Shown piece after piece: positions 34,961-41,710 of a stretch of 44,521 nt of DNA; the stretch's first letter is position 1, and each line of letters begins with the position of its first letter. The stretch covers positions 1 to 44,521 of the forward strand of contig JAFYXJ010000015.1 of assembly GCA_017546205.1 (NCBI GenBank), given 5' to 3'. A program made the position numbers and the translations under genes. The notes below the pieces were generated by a model. It saw only the letters and a program-made list of their open reading frames with translations, did not search any database and was not told the origin of the DNA. This DNA comes from Clostridia bacterium (GTDB lineage Bacteria; Bacillota; Clostridia; Monoglobales; Monoglobaceae).

Positions 34961-36253
34961 TTAAAATGTAAAGGTTTCTTCTATATTATACTCTTGATTA
35001 AGTACCACCCAATTTTGTGGAAATTCCCGCATAGAGTTCCAATATCCCACACCCCGAAAACCCAATTCCTTGGCAAGACTGAGTTTTGCCTGAATGGATC
35101 TTGCATCTTCAAACCAGACTTCATGAAGTCGTCCTTCTTCATCCGTATAACGGAACCATGGAGACTGGACATTGGTATCATATTGAATGTCCGCTCCGTA
35201 TCTTCGTGCAAGATTCACTGCCTCCACCGGTGACAGAGACGGCGCACCCGGATTCCCCCGTTGAAACGGAAGCGTCCAATCATATCCATAAGTTGGAATG
35301 CCTAAAAACAGTTTTTCCGGTGGAATCCTTGTCAACGCATACTCTGCCACCCGACGCACATTTGGAAGCGGAGCAACTGCCAAAGGAGGGCCGAAGGTAT
35401 ATCCCCATTCATAAGTCATCAACAGCACACCGTTGACCGATGCACCGATTCCGCCGTAATCATGTCCTTCATACAAAACTCCCATCTGTGTATCAGATGT
35501 CTTGGGCGCAAGAGCAGAAAACAAGGGAAGTCCTTGATCATTTAATCTAATACGGAGGCTTTGTAAAAAGGAAATGTAGTCAAACCGTTCCTCCGGATAA
35601 ATAAATTCAAAATCCACGTCCAAACCCCGATATCCTTTCTCTTGAATGGTTGCGAGAATTTCATCTATTAAATTCTCCCTGATTGTATCATCATTAAAAA
35701 CAAGACTTGCACGAGCATTGCTAAATCCGCCTTCTTCTGTCAGGGTAGACAAATGCATCAACGGTTTTGCACCATATTCTTTGGCAAGTAAAAGTAGATT
35801 TTCGTCATCCAGGGGAAACAATGAGCCCGTGGTACTGATACCATAAGTAAAGGGTGCAAAATAGGTCAGATAGGGCAATTGAGGTTTCAAAAGTGTTTCT
35901 TCTATATAAGAATAGGCATAACTATTTGTAACAAAACTTCCTTTGCTTCCTTGATTCTGATACCGTATTACCAGAGTTTGTCCCGGCGCCAGGGTTGCCT
36001 GACCATTCAAAATAAAGTTGTTTCTGTAAAGTTGTCTCAACGAAATTCCATATTGTGCAGAAATGGAAACAAGAGTATCTCCTGACGAAACTGTGTGTAC
36101 GAGCTCTGGAATAGAAATAACCAAGGCTTGCCCGATCACCAAAGAATCTTCTGCTGATAAGCCGTTGTCTGCAAGAAGGTTTTCCACCGCCACACCATAT
36201 TGCTTAGAAAGGGCAAGAACAGTATCGCCCTGGACTACCGTATGAATGACCAT
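34961..36253 (-). CDS. LysM-GH18 spore-type peptidoglycan hydrolase (YaaH/SleL-like)
   Basis: A 430-residue protein. Two LysM repeats (3-48 and 51-97) are followed by a glycoside hydrolase family 18 barrel (about 128-425). The catalytic motif reads GLDVDFEF with D212, D214 and Glu216, an abbreviated DxDxE. There is no signal peptide; the protein starts with LysM, as in the Bacillus YaaH and SleL cortex-fragment lytic enzymes that are delivered to the spore from the mother cell. The ATG follows AAAGGAGG by seven bases. A candidate sigma-E promoter upstream supports a sporulation role. A chitinase role is less likely given the LysM layout. Confidence 0.88.
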   Translation of the reverse strand: MVIHTVVQGDTVLALSKQYGVAVENLLADNGLSAEDSLVIGQALVISIPELVHTVSSGDTLVSISAQYGISLRQLYRNNFILNGQATLAPGQTLVIRYQNQGSKGSFVTNSYAYSYIEETLLKPQLPYLTYFAPFTYGISTTGSLFPLDDENLLLLAKEYGAKPLMHLSTLTEEGGFSNARASLVFNDDTIRENLIDEILATIQEKGYRGLDVDFEFIYPEERFDYISFLQSLRIRLNDQGLPLFSALAPKTSDTQMGVLYEGHDYGGIGASVNGVLLMTYEWGYTFGPPLAVAPLPNVRRVAEYALTRIPPEKLFLGIPTYGYDWTLPFQRGNPGAPSLSPVEAVNLARRYGADIQYDTNVQSPWFRYTDEEGRLHEVWFEDARSIQAKLSLAKELGFRGVGYWNSMREFPQNWVVLNQEYNIEETFTF

Positions 36254-36281
36254 TTTTATTCCTCCTTTATACCTTTCTACA

Positions 36282-36310
36282 ATTCTATGTCCGAAAAAAA
36301 TAATTTATGA
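36282..36310 (-). promoter_or_regulatory. Candidate sigma-E (mother-cell) promoter of the LysM-GH18 gene
   Basis: Minus strand: TCATAAA (36304-36310), 14-base spacer, CATAGAAT (36282-36289). The -10 differs from the CATACAAT-type sigma-E consensus at one position and the -35 agrees at five of seven. No sigma-A promoter is visible for this gene. Confidence 0.4.
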
Positions 36311-36330
36311 AGTTTTTTTTGACAAAAACC

Positions 36331-36359
36331 TTGACAAAAGAATAAAAATGCTATAAAAT
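36331..36359 (+). promoter_or_regulatory. Sigma-A promoter of the leader/copper-amine-oxidase-N gene
   Basis: TTGACA (36331-36336), 17-base spacer, TAAAAT (36354-36359). A second TTGACA 12 bases upstream (36319-36324) makes a short direct repeat, TTGACAAAA, that could offer a second -35 or a protein site. Confidence 0.75.
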
Positions 36360-36365
36360 ATTAAT

Positions 36366-36468
36366 GGAGTTTTATTGGACTCCCTTATGATTGTTAACCC
36401 CAACCTATCATCATACTCCTTTGGGTGAGGATTCCTTCCGCGGGATCCTCACTTTTCTTTTTTCAAAA
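36366..36468 (+). ncRNA. Structured leader RNA with intrinsic terminator
   Basis: From the predicted start near 36366 the RNA can form three hairpins. P1 is GGAGT/ACTCC (36366-36370 with 36379-36383). P2 spans 36387-36414 with outer ATGAT/ATCAT. The third is the terminator at 36425-36452. GGAGT also matches a second ACTCC at 36415-36419, so an alternative long-range stem is possible. It matches no riboswitch class I know. It could be an attenuator for the downstream gene or the source of a small RNA of about 100 bases. Structures are by eye. Confidence 0.45.
36425..36463 (+). terminator. Intrinsic terminator inside the leader, upstream of the coding region
   Basis: GTGAGGATTCC (36425-36435), loop TTCCGC, GGGATCCTCAC (36442-36452): an 11-pair stem with one G-T pair, then TTTTCTTTTTT. 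It lies about 85 bases before the start codon in the same direction, so it must be bypassed for full expression. A second AT-rich hairpin follows at 36465-36484. Confidence 0.75.
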
Positions 36469-36548
36469 AAGTTGGAACTTTTTTTATTTTGGTTTCGTCT
36501 TATCAAGAGAAGAGATTCAAAAACATAAAAATTTTGGAGGAATAAGAA

Positions 36549-37484
36549 ATGAACACAAAAAGATTTTTTGCAGCATTGACTGCAGCAGGTATGCTTCTCA
36601 CCGGAGCAGCATTTGCAAATGAGGAAGAAATTATGCTTATCAGCGAGCCGGCAGCTTCCGAGCCAGCAGCTCATATTAACGGCGGTTGCATTCCCTCTGT
36701 AGAAGCAATCACCATTGACGACATCACCATGATTCCCTTGCGTTTTGTTGGTGAGAATCTGGGTTATACTGTAAACTGGAACGGCGAAAATCAGTCCATC
36801 GATTTGATTCAGGGTGCCTCCTTTATCACCATGCAAATAGGAACCGATGGCTATGCATTCTCCCGTCAGGCACATCGTCCGCTGGGTGCCGCACCTACAC
36901 TGGTTGATGACTGCACCACCTATGTTCCCATCAATTTTGTAACAGAAATGCTGGGTGGCGTATACAACGAAGTAGAAGCCAACGTTTATGAAATTGTAAC
37001 TCCCTCTTTTGTGACTGTAAAAGAGATTCAGGAAGACGGTTCTCTGTTGGTTGAGGATGAAGTTCGTGGTGAGGTTCTGGTACTCATTGCAGACACCACT
37101 GTCATTCGTGCAGGTGAGGAAACCGCAACTGCTGATGCAATCAAAGTAGGTGACGCCCTGAACGTTGGCTATGGTGCAACAATGACCATGAGCATCCCTC
37201 CGCAGACTACTGCAAAGTTTATCCGTCTTACGGATGTTGTTGTAGAGGAAATCGAGGTTGAAGGCGTGGCTTTCTCCGGAATCATCACTGAAATCACCGA
37301 CGAGATGATTGTGCTGGGCAACCCTGCAGAAGATGCGGATGCAATTGCTTTGATTCTCTCTGAAGAAACCAAAATTGAGGGTGAACTCAAAGTCGGTGAC
37401 AAAGTCGAAGGTCTGCGCAGCGAGCGAGCAACCTTCAGCATTCCGCCTCAATCTGTGGCGTTGACCATTCAGGTTGTAAAATAA
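36549..37484 (+). CDS. Secreted copper-amine-oxidase-N-domain-like protein
   Basis: A 311-residue exported protein. Residues 1-23 are a signal peptide (FFAALTAAGMLLTGAAFA). Residues about 40-155 resemble the repeat called copper amine oxidase N-terminal domain, with the MIPLRFVGENLGYTVNWNGENQSIDL and TYVPINFVTEMLGG patterns; clostridia use it widely in cell-surface proteins, without oxidase activity. Residues 160-311 are an acidic, beta-rich region I do not recognise, containing two similar segments (around 165-225 and 240-305), each with an SIPPQ motif. No catalytic motif is visible. The ATG lies eight bases after TGGAGG. Expression must pass the leader terminator. Confidence 0.85.
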   Translation: MNTKRFFAALTAAGMLLTGAAFANEEEIMLISEPAASEPAAHINGGCIPSVEAITIDDITMIPLRFVGENLGYTVNWNGENQSIDLIQGASFITMQIGTDGYAFSRQAHRPLGAAPTLVDDCTTYVPINFVTEMLGGVYNEVEANVYEIVTPSFVTVKEIQEDGSLLVEDEVRGEVLVLIADTTVIRAGEETATADAIKVGDALNVGYGATMTMSIPPQTTAKFIRLTDVVVEEIEVEGVAFSGIITEITDEMIVLGNPAEDADAIALILSEETKIEGELKVGDKVEGLRSERATFSIPPQSVALTIQVVK

Positions 37485-37500
37485 AGTGTACAACAAAAAA

Positions 37501-37531
37501 AAATACCTGTTGCCTACGACAACAGGTATTT
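37501..37531. terminator. Bidirectional terminator
   Basis: AAATACCTGTTG / CAACAGGTATTT perfect stem, 7-base loop, flanked by A and T runs, between the convergent 36549 gene and hydF. Confidence 0.9.
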
Positions 37532-37533
37532 TT

Positions 37534-38718
37534 TTATTGAAATAATTCTTTTGTTCTATCTAAGATTCCGTTGAGATATGCAATGGCAACACCATAATTG
37601 GTAACCGGAATTCCCGCATCCTTAAGACGCTTCATACGGGTTTCCACCTCTTGACGGTTTACCATACACATACCGCAGGAAAGTGCCATTTTATATTCAC
37701 TTAAATCTTCCGGAAAATCGTAGCCGGTAAAATAGAAAAACCGACAGGAAACCCCCAGCTTTTCATAGACCATCTGGGGAAGTTTTCTTCTTCCGATATC
37801 CTCGTGGGTGGTATTGTGAGAACATCCCTCCAGCACCAGAATCGCATCCCCGTTCTGCAATCTTTCAAACCCCTCTGCGCCTTGCAGATATTGGGAAAAA
37901 TCGCCTTTTTTTCTGGCAAGCAACATAGAAAATGAGGTCAGTGGGATTTCTTTGGATACAATTTGATTCACCATAGGAAATACTTGTGAATCAGTAATCA
38001 CCAAATCCACTTTTTTCAGTTCTTCCAATGTTTCTTTCAAGGTAGTTTCTTTAGTGACTACTGCCTTCATATCATGGTCAAGACAGTCCCGCAAAATCTG
38101 AACCTGAGGCAAAATCAGTCTTCCTTTGGGTGCCGCGCTATCAATAGGGGTTACCAAAACAACGGTACTTCCTTTGGGGAGCAAATCCCCAACCCATGTT
38201 TCTTCCTGAGCAGATTCTTCTTTTTCTTTATCCAGTTTGGTCAGTTCCTGCACCATCCGTGTTTTCAGGTCATCCAGTCCAACTGTTGCATGATTAGAAA
38301 GAAACACTACATCCGGATTATCTTTCTTCAATGCAGAAAGTTCATCCTCTGCCAGCGATTCACATTTGGTGTACACCACAAAGGTAGGCTTTCCAAAATA
38401 TACAGCCGTAGCGCCCGGTGCTGAAATATCTTTGATATACAAAATCAAATCTGCACGGTCAAGCATTTTTTCTGTCTTTTCGATTCGTTGTTTTCCAAGT
38501 TCCGAGGAATCTCCAAGTCCTGCCGTATCCATCAACGCAATGGGTCCATAGGGAATCAATTCCATGGCTTTAATCACCGTATCGGTCGTGGTTCCGCTCA
38601 CATTGGAAACTATAGAGACTTCCTGTCCCAGCAATTGATTGAACAAGGTGGATTTTCCCGAATTGGTATCCCCCACAAGGGCCACATGTTTTCGCATGGA
38701 AAGTGGTGTTTGTTCCAT
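37534..38718 (-). CDS. hydF: [FeFe]-hydrogenase maturation GTPase HydF
   Basis: A 394-residue scaffold protein that carries the diiron subcluster to the hydrogenase. The N-terminal GTPase domain has the P-loop GDTNSGKST (16-24) and switch DTAGLGD. The C-terminal domain holds the [4Fe-4S] ligands: C299-x-H301 and C348-x2-C351, separated by 46 residues; the His often found just before the last Cys pair is Ser here. It is encoded 14 bases after hydG. HydE and the hydrogenase itself are not in the window. Confidence 0.95.
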   Translation of the reverse strand: MEQTPLSMRKHVALVGDTNSGKSTLFNQLLGQEVSIVSNVSGTTTDTVIKAMELIPYGPIALMDTAGLGDSSELGKQRIEKTEKMLDRADLILYIKDISAPGATAVYFGKPTFVVYTKCESLAEDELSALKKDNPDVVFLSNHATVGLDDLKTRMVQELTKLDKEKEESAQEETWVGDLLPKGSTVVLVTPIDSAAPKGRLILPQVQILRDCLDHDMKAVVTKETTLKETLEELKKVDLVITDSQVFPMVNQIVSKEIPLTSFSMLLARKKGDFSQYLQGAEGFERLQNGDAILVLEGCSHNTTHEDIGRRKLPQMVYEKLGVSCRFFYFTGYDFPEDLSEYKMALSCGMCMVNRQEVETRMKRLKDAGIPVTNYGVAIAYLNGILDRTKELFQ

Positions 38719-38732
38719 GATTTTTCCTCCGT

Positions 38733-40109
38733 TTATACGAAAAGATCCCGTTCACCCTTCTTGATTTTTTCAATATTTTCCTCCGTCAAAGTGCGGATTT
38801 TTTCATTCTCAATTTTAGGAAGTTCACGGGCAATGGTTGCATATGCCTTTTCTTTGAATTCTTCATCACCGTAATCCAGTGTGTATTCTGCCAGAGTCAT
38901 TAATGCATTGGGAAGACATACATTTTTAATATTTCCCGATTTTGCCAGAGACATAAACCGGTCACCGGTTCTTCCGCTGCGATAACATGCGGTACAAAAA
39001 CTAGGAACCATACCCTCATCCATAATCCATTTGATAACTGACATAGCATCTCTTTCATCAATAACTTCAAATTGCACATGGGATTCTTTATTCTTTTTAT
39101 AACTGCCCACGCCGGTTGCAGAACCGGCACTCATCTGGGAAATGCCTAAACCAATCAGTTCTTTCCGCATTTCTTTGCTTTCTCTGGTAGACACAATCAT
39201 ACCGGTAAAGGGAACAGCAAGACGGATTACAGCCACCAGTTTTTTAAAGGTTTCATCATCCACAGAGTAGGGGAACTTCGTTTGCAGGGCTCCATCCGCT
39301 TTCCGGATTCTGGGTACAGAAATGGTGTGGAATCCTACGCCAAATTCTTTTTCCAGATGCTCGTTATGAAGCATCAGACCCATAACCTCAAAATACGGAT
39401 CATACAATCCAAACAGTACGCCTCCACCTACATCGTCAACACCGCCCTGCATTGCCCGATCAAAGGCTGTGGTGTGATACTCATAGTTTCTCTTAGGTCC
39501 GGATACATGCATATCCAAATAGGTAGGCTTATGGTAGGTTTCCTGGAAAAGGATGTAGGTACCGATCCCTACCTCTTTCAATTTTTGATAATTTTCAACT
39601 GTAGTTGCGGCAATATTCACATTCAACCGACGGATTTCACCGTTTTCAAACTTCATATCATAGATTGTCTTCATACACTCCAGAATGTATTCGATAGGGC
39701 AGTTTTCGTCATCTTCTCCTGCCTCAAGTGCCAGCCGCTTATATCCCATAGATTCAAGGATTCTTACCTCTTCCCTTACCTCGTCCATGGTCAACCGTTT
39801 CCGCTCAAACTTGTGGTTACAGTTGTAACTGCAGTACTTACATTCATTGACACAATAGTCACTGACATAAAGGGGTGCAAACATAACAATACGGTTACCG
39901 TAAATATGCTGTTTGATTTTATAAGCAATGGAGAACATCCGTTTCAGTTGTTCCTCATCCTCCAGCATCAAAAGACTTGCAACCTCTTGATGTGTCAATC
40001 CTTCAAAACGGTCTGCTTTATCTAATATCCGATCAATTTCCTTGGAATCTGTAGTCTTTGCTTCTTCCAACAGTTGATTGATATATGCTTCGTCAATAAA
40101 CAAATTCAT
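38733..40109 (-). CDS. hydG: [FeFe]-hydrogenase maturation radical SAM enzyme HydG
   Basis: A 458-residue radical SAM tyrosine lyase that makes the CO and CN ligands of the H-cluster. The radical SAM cluster motif is C86-x3-C90-x2-C93 (CVNECKYC). A C-terminal CTAC-x22-C motif, the site of the second, dangler-iron cluster, separates HydG from ThiH. I use the ATG at 40109 after AGAGG; the longer reading frame to 40190 runs through the promoter. It heads a hydG-hydF operon with a near-perfect promoter. Confidence 0.96.
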   Translation of the reverse strand: MNLFIDEAYINQLLEEAKTTDSKEIDRILDKADRFEGLTHQEVASLLMLEDEEQLKRMFSIAYKIKQHIYGNRIVMFAPLYVSDYCVNECKYCSYNCNHKFERKRLTMDEVREEVRILESMGYKRLALEAGEDDENCPIEYILECMKTIYDMKFENGEIRRLNVNIAATTVENYQKLKEVGIGTYILFQETYHKPTYLDMHVSGPKRNYEYHTTAFDRAMQGGVDDVGGGVLFGLYDPYFEVMGLMLHNEHLEKEFGVGFHTISVPRIRKADGALQTKFPYSVDDETFKKLVAVIRLAVPFTGMIVSTRESKEMRKELIGLGISQMSAGSATGVGSYKKNKESHVQFEVIDERDAMSVIKWIMDEGMVPSFCTACYRSGRTGDRFMSLAKSGNIKNVCLPNALMTLAEYTLDYGDEEFKEKAYATIARELPKIENEKIRTLTEENIEKIKKGERDLFV

Positions 40110-40140
40110 CAGTCCTCTCTGCGTAAAATTACGCAATTTT

Positions 40141-40169
40141 ATTATATCCCTCACCGCACACTTTGTCAA
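40141..40169 (-). promoter_or_regulatory. Consensus sigma-A promoter of hydG-hydF
   Basis: Minus strand: TTGACA (40164-40169), 17-base spacer, TATAAT (40141-40146). The short leader contains the palindrome TGCGTAATTTTACGCA just before the ribosome binding site. Confidence 0.88.
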
Positions 40170-40182
40170 GTAAAAGACAAAG
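40161..40182. promoter_or_regulatory. Dyad over the hydG -35 box, Rex-like operator candidate
   Basis: CTTTGTC-N8-GACAAAG is a perfect 7-bp dyad that covers the -35. Its inner 18 bases, TTGTCAAGTAAAAGACAA, share TTGT..AA and ACAA with the clostridial Rex consensus (TTGTTAA-N4-TTAACAA) but differ at four positions. It could be a site for a redox-sensing repressor; it is an inference from position and symmetry. Confidence 0.35.
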
Positions 40183-40200
40183 AACGGCAAAGCCGTTCTT
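40180..40200 (-). terminator. Probable terminator after nrdG
   Basis: AAGAACGGC-AAA-GCCGTTCTT stem; on the minus strand the T-rich tail TTTGTCTTTT is imperfect. Confidence 0.65.
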
Positions 40201-40705
40201 ACAATTCCATTATCATTGCTTTTCCCGCTTTCAAGGATGCAGGCAGGTCTAAAATTCGTTGATTTTTACTACCTCTGAATTTCAGCATCAAGCTTTTTTC
40301 AGCCAACACAAATTTCCCGTCAATCAAAATATCGGTCAAGGAAAGAAGACTATGTACTCCAGCATCTTTTTCCGCCATAGCATACAGTTCTTCAAAAGTA
40401 AACCCGCTATAGCAAACCAGATTCAGTCCCATTTTTTTAATTTCCTCCCCAAGTTCTGCCAATGCCTCCGGCTGGCAAAAGGGTTCACCACCGGAAAAGG
40501 TGACACCGGACAAAAGAGGATTTTTCTTGATTTCATTAAGAATTCTCTCCTGTTCTATCTCTTTTCCGCCGTCAAAATCATGGGTTTGTGGGTTATGGCA
40601 CCCCTCACAATGATGGGGACATCCCTGAACAAATACCGTGTACCGAATGCCGGGTCCATCCACAATGGACTCCGGCACGGTTCCGGAAATACGAAGTTTC
40701 TTCAT
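40199..40705 (-). CDS. nrdG: Anaerobic ribonucleotide reductase activating protein (NrdG-like radical SAM)
   Basis: A 168-residue small radical SAM activase. The cluster motif is C29-x3-C33-x2-C36 (CPHHCEGC), preceded by ESIVDGPGIRYTVFVQG, and the SAM-binding GGEP lies in TFSGGEPFCQP. Such proteins install the glycyl radical on the class III ribonucleotide reductase NrdD. No nrdD is in the window, so its partner is elsewhere, or it activates another glycyl-radical enzyme. The ATG overlaps the ldh stop as TAATG, making it translationally coupled to lactate dehydrogenase. Confidence 0.9.
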   Translation of the reverse strand: MKKLRISGTVPESIVDGPGIRYTVFVQGCPHHCEGCHNPQTHDFDGGKEIEQERILNEIKKNPLLSGVTFSGGEPFCQPEALAELGEEIKKMGLNLVCYSGFTFEELYAMAEKDAGVHSLLSLTDILIDGKFVLAEKSLMLKFRGSKNQRILDLPASLKAGKAMIMEL

Positions 40706-41652
40706 TAAAAACCAATCTCCTTTGCAAGTTGTTTCAGTTTATCGGCAGAACTACGCAATCCCTGAATTTCCTGATCGGAAAATTCAATTTCCAGAATTTT
40801 TTCTGCTCCGTTTCTTCCCACGATGGTAGGGGCACTCAAGCAAATATCAGAAATTCCATATTCTCCCTCAAACAGGCTGGAAACGGTGAGAATGGAATTC
40901 TCATTACCGATAATACTTTCTGCAATCCTTCGGACCGCAAGGGCAATCGCATAATAGGTTGCGCCTTTTTTCTGAATAATTTCATACGCCGCATCACGGG
41001 TCTTGTGATAAAAGGTGTCTTTGCATAAATCCAGACAATCACAGGAACCGGTAGCACCGCAATAATCCTCCACGCCCATTCCTGCAACATTGGTTACGCT
41101 CCACGCGGCTACCTCAGAATCGCCATGTTCTCCGATAATATAGGTGTGCACATTTCTCACATCAACATTTGTGTGCTCACCCAAAAGAAATTTCAACCGT
41201 GCTGTGTCCAGAACAGTTCCGGAGCCAATCACATGGCGTTTGGAAAATCCCGACATCTTATAGGTAATATAAGTCAGGATATCCACCGGATTGGTAACCA
41301 CCATCAAAATGGTATCATCGTGACAGTATTTCAGCACGTTATCCACGATTTCCCGAAAGATTTCCGCGTTACGTTTGAGTAAATCCGTTCTCTTTTCTCC
41401 CTCTCTCTGGCTGGCGCCGGCGGTGATGATCACCATATCACTGCCTTTGATATCCTGATAACTTCCCGACGCAATCCGAACCGGAGAAACAAAACTAATG
41501 CCATGGTTCATATCCATAGCATCCCCATCCGCCTTATCCCGATTGATATCAATCAATAAAATTTCCGATACCAGACCGCTAAGCATCAGGGTATATGCCG
41601 TTGTAGCGCCTACATTTCCGGCACCTACAACCGTAACTTTTCCTTTTAGCAT
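40705..41652 (-). CDS. ldh: L-lactate dehydrogenase
   Basis: A 315-residue NAD-dependent enzyme that reduces pyruvate to lactate. The Rossmann motif is GAGNVG; the catalytic His lies in GEHGDSE and the substrate-binding Arg region in NPVDILTY. The specificity loop reads GASQREGEKRTDL, with Gln where malate dehydrogenases carry Arg, which supports lactate/pyruvate. A GTG three codons upstream is in frame but lacks a ribosome binding site; the ATG at 41652 lies six bases from GAGGTG. That site is inside a hairpin (41659-41690). Confidence 0.95.
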   Translation of the reverse strand: MLKGKVTVVGAGNVGATTAYTLMLSGLVSEILLIDINRDKADGDAMDMNHGISFVSPVRIASGSYQDIKGSDMVIITAGASQREGEKRTDLLKRNAEIFREIVDNVLKYCHDDTILMVVTNPVDILTYITYKMSGFSKRHVIGSGTVLDTARLKFLLGEHTNVDVRNVHTYIIGEHGDSEVAAWSVTNVAGMGVEDYCGATGSCDCLDLCKDTFYHKTRDAAYEIIQKKGATYYAIALAVRRIAESIIGNENSILTVSSLFEGEYGISDICLSAPTIVGRNGAEKILEIEFSDQEIQGLRSSADKLKQLAKEIGF

Positions 41653-41658
41653 TCTACT

Positions 41659-41690
41659 CACCTCACGGGTATTCTGCCCAGTTTGAGGTG
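41659..41690 (-). promoter_or_regulatory. Hairpin sequestering the ldh ribosome binding site
   Basis: On the minus strand CACCTCA (41690-41684) pairs perfectly with TGAGGTG (41665-41659), which contains the ldh Shine-Dalgarno. An inner GGG/CCC pair extends the stem. It lies in the 58-base gap between the aminopeptidase stop and ldh. No T run follows, so translation control is more likely than termination. Confidence 0.55.
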
Positions 41691-41710
41691 AAAATACACA
41701 CAGCTTGTCT

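Noticed and set aside
36411..37496. 361-codon minus-strand frame opposite the copper-amine-oxidase-N-like gene
   Set aside because: The plus-strand gene has signal peptide, promoter, ribosome binding site and terminator; the minus frame has none.
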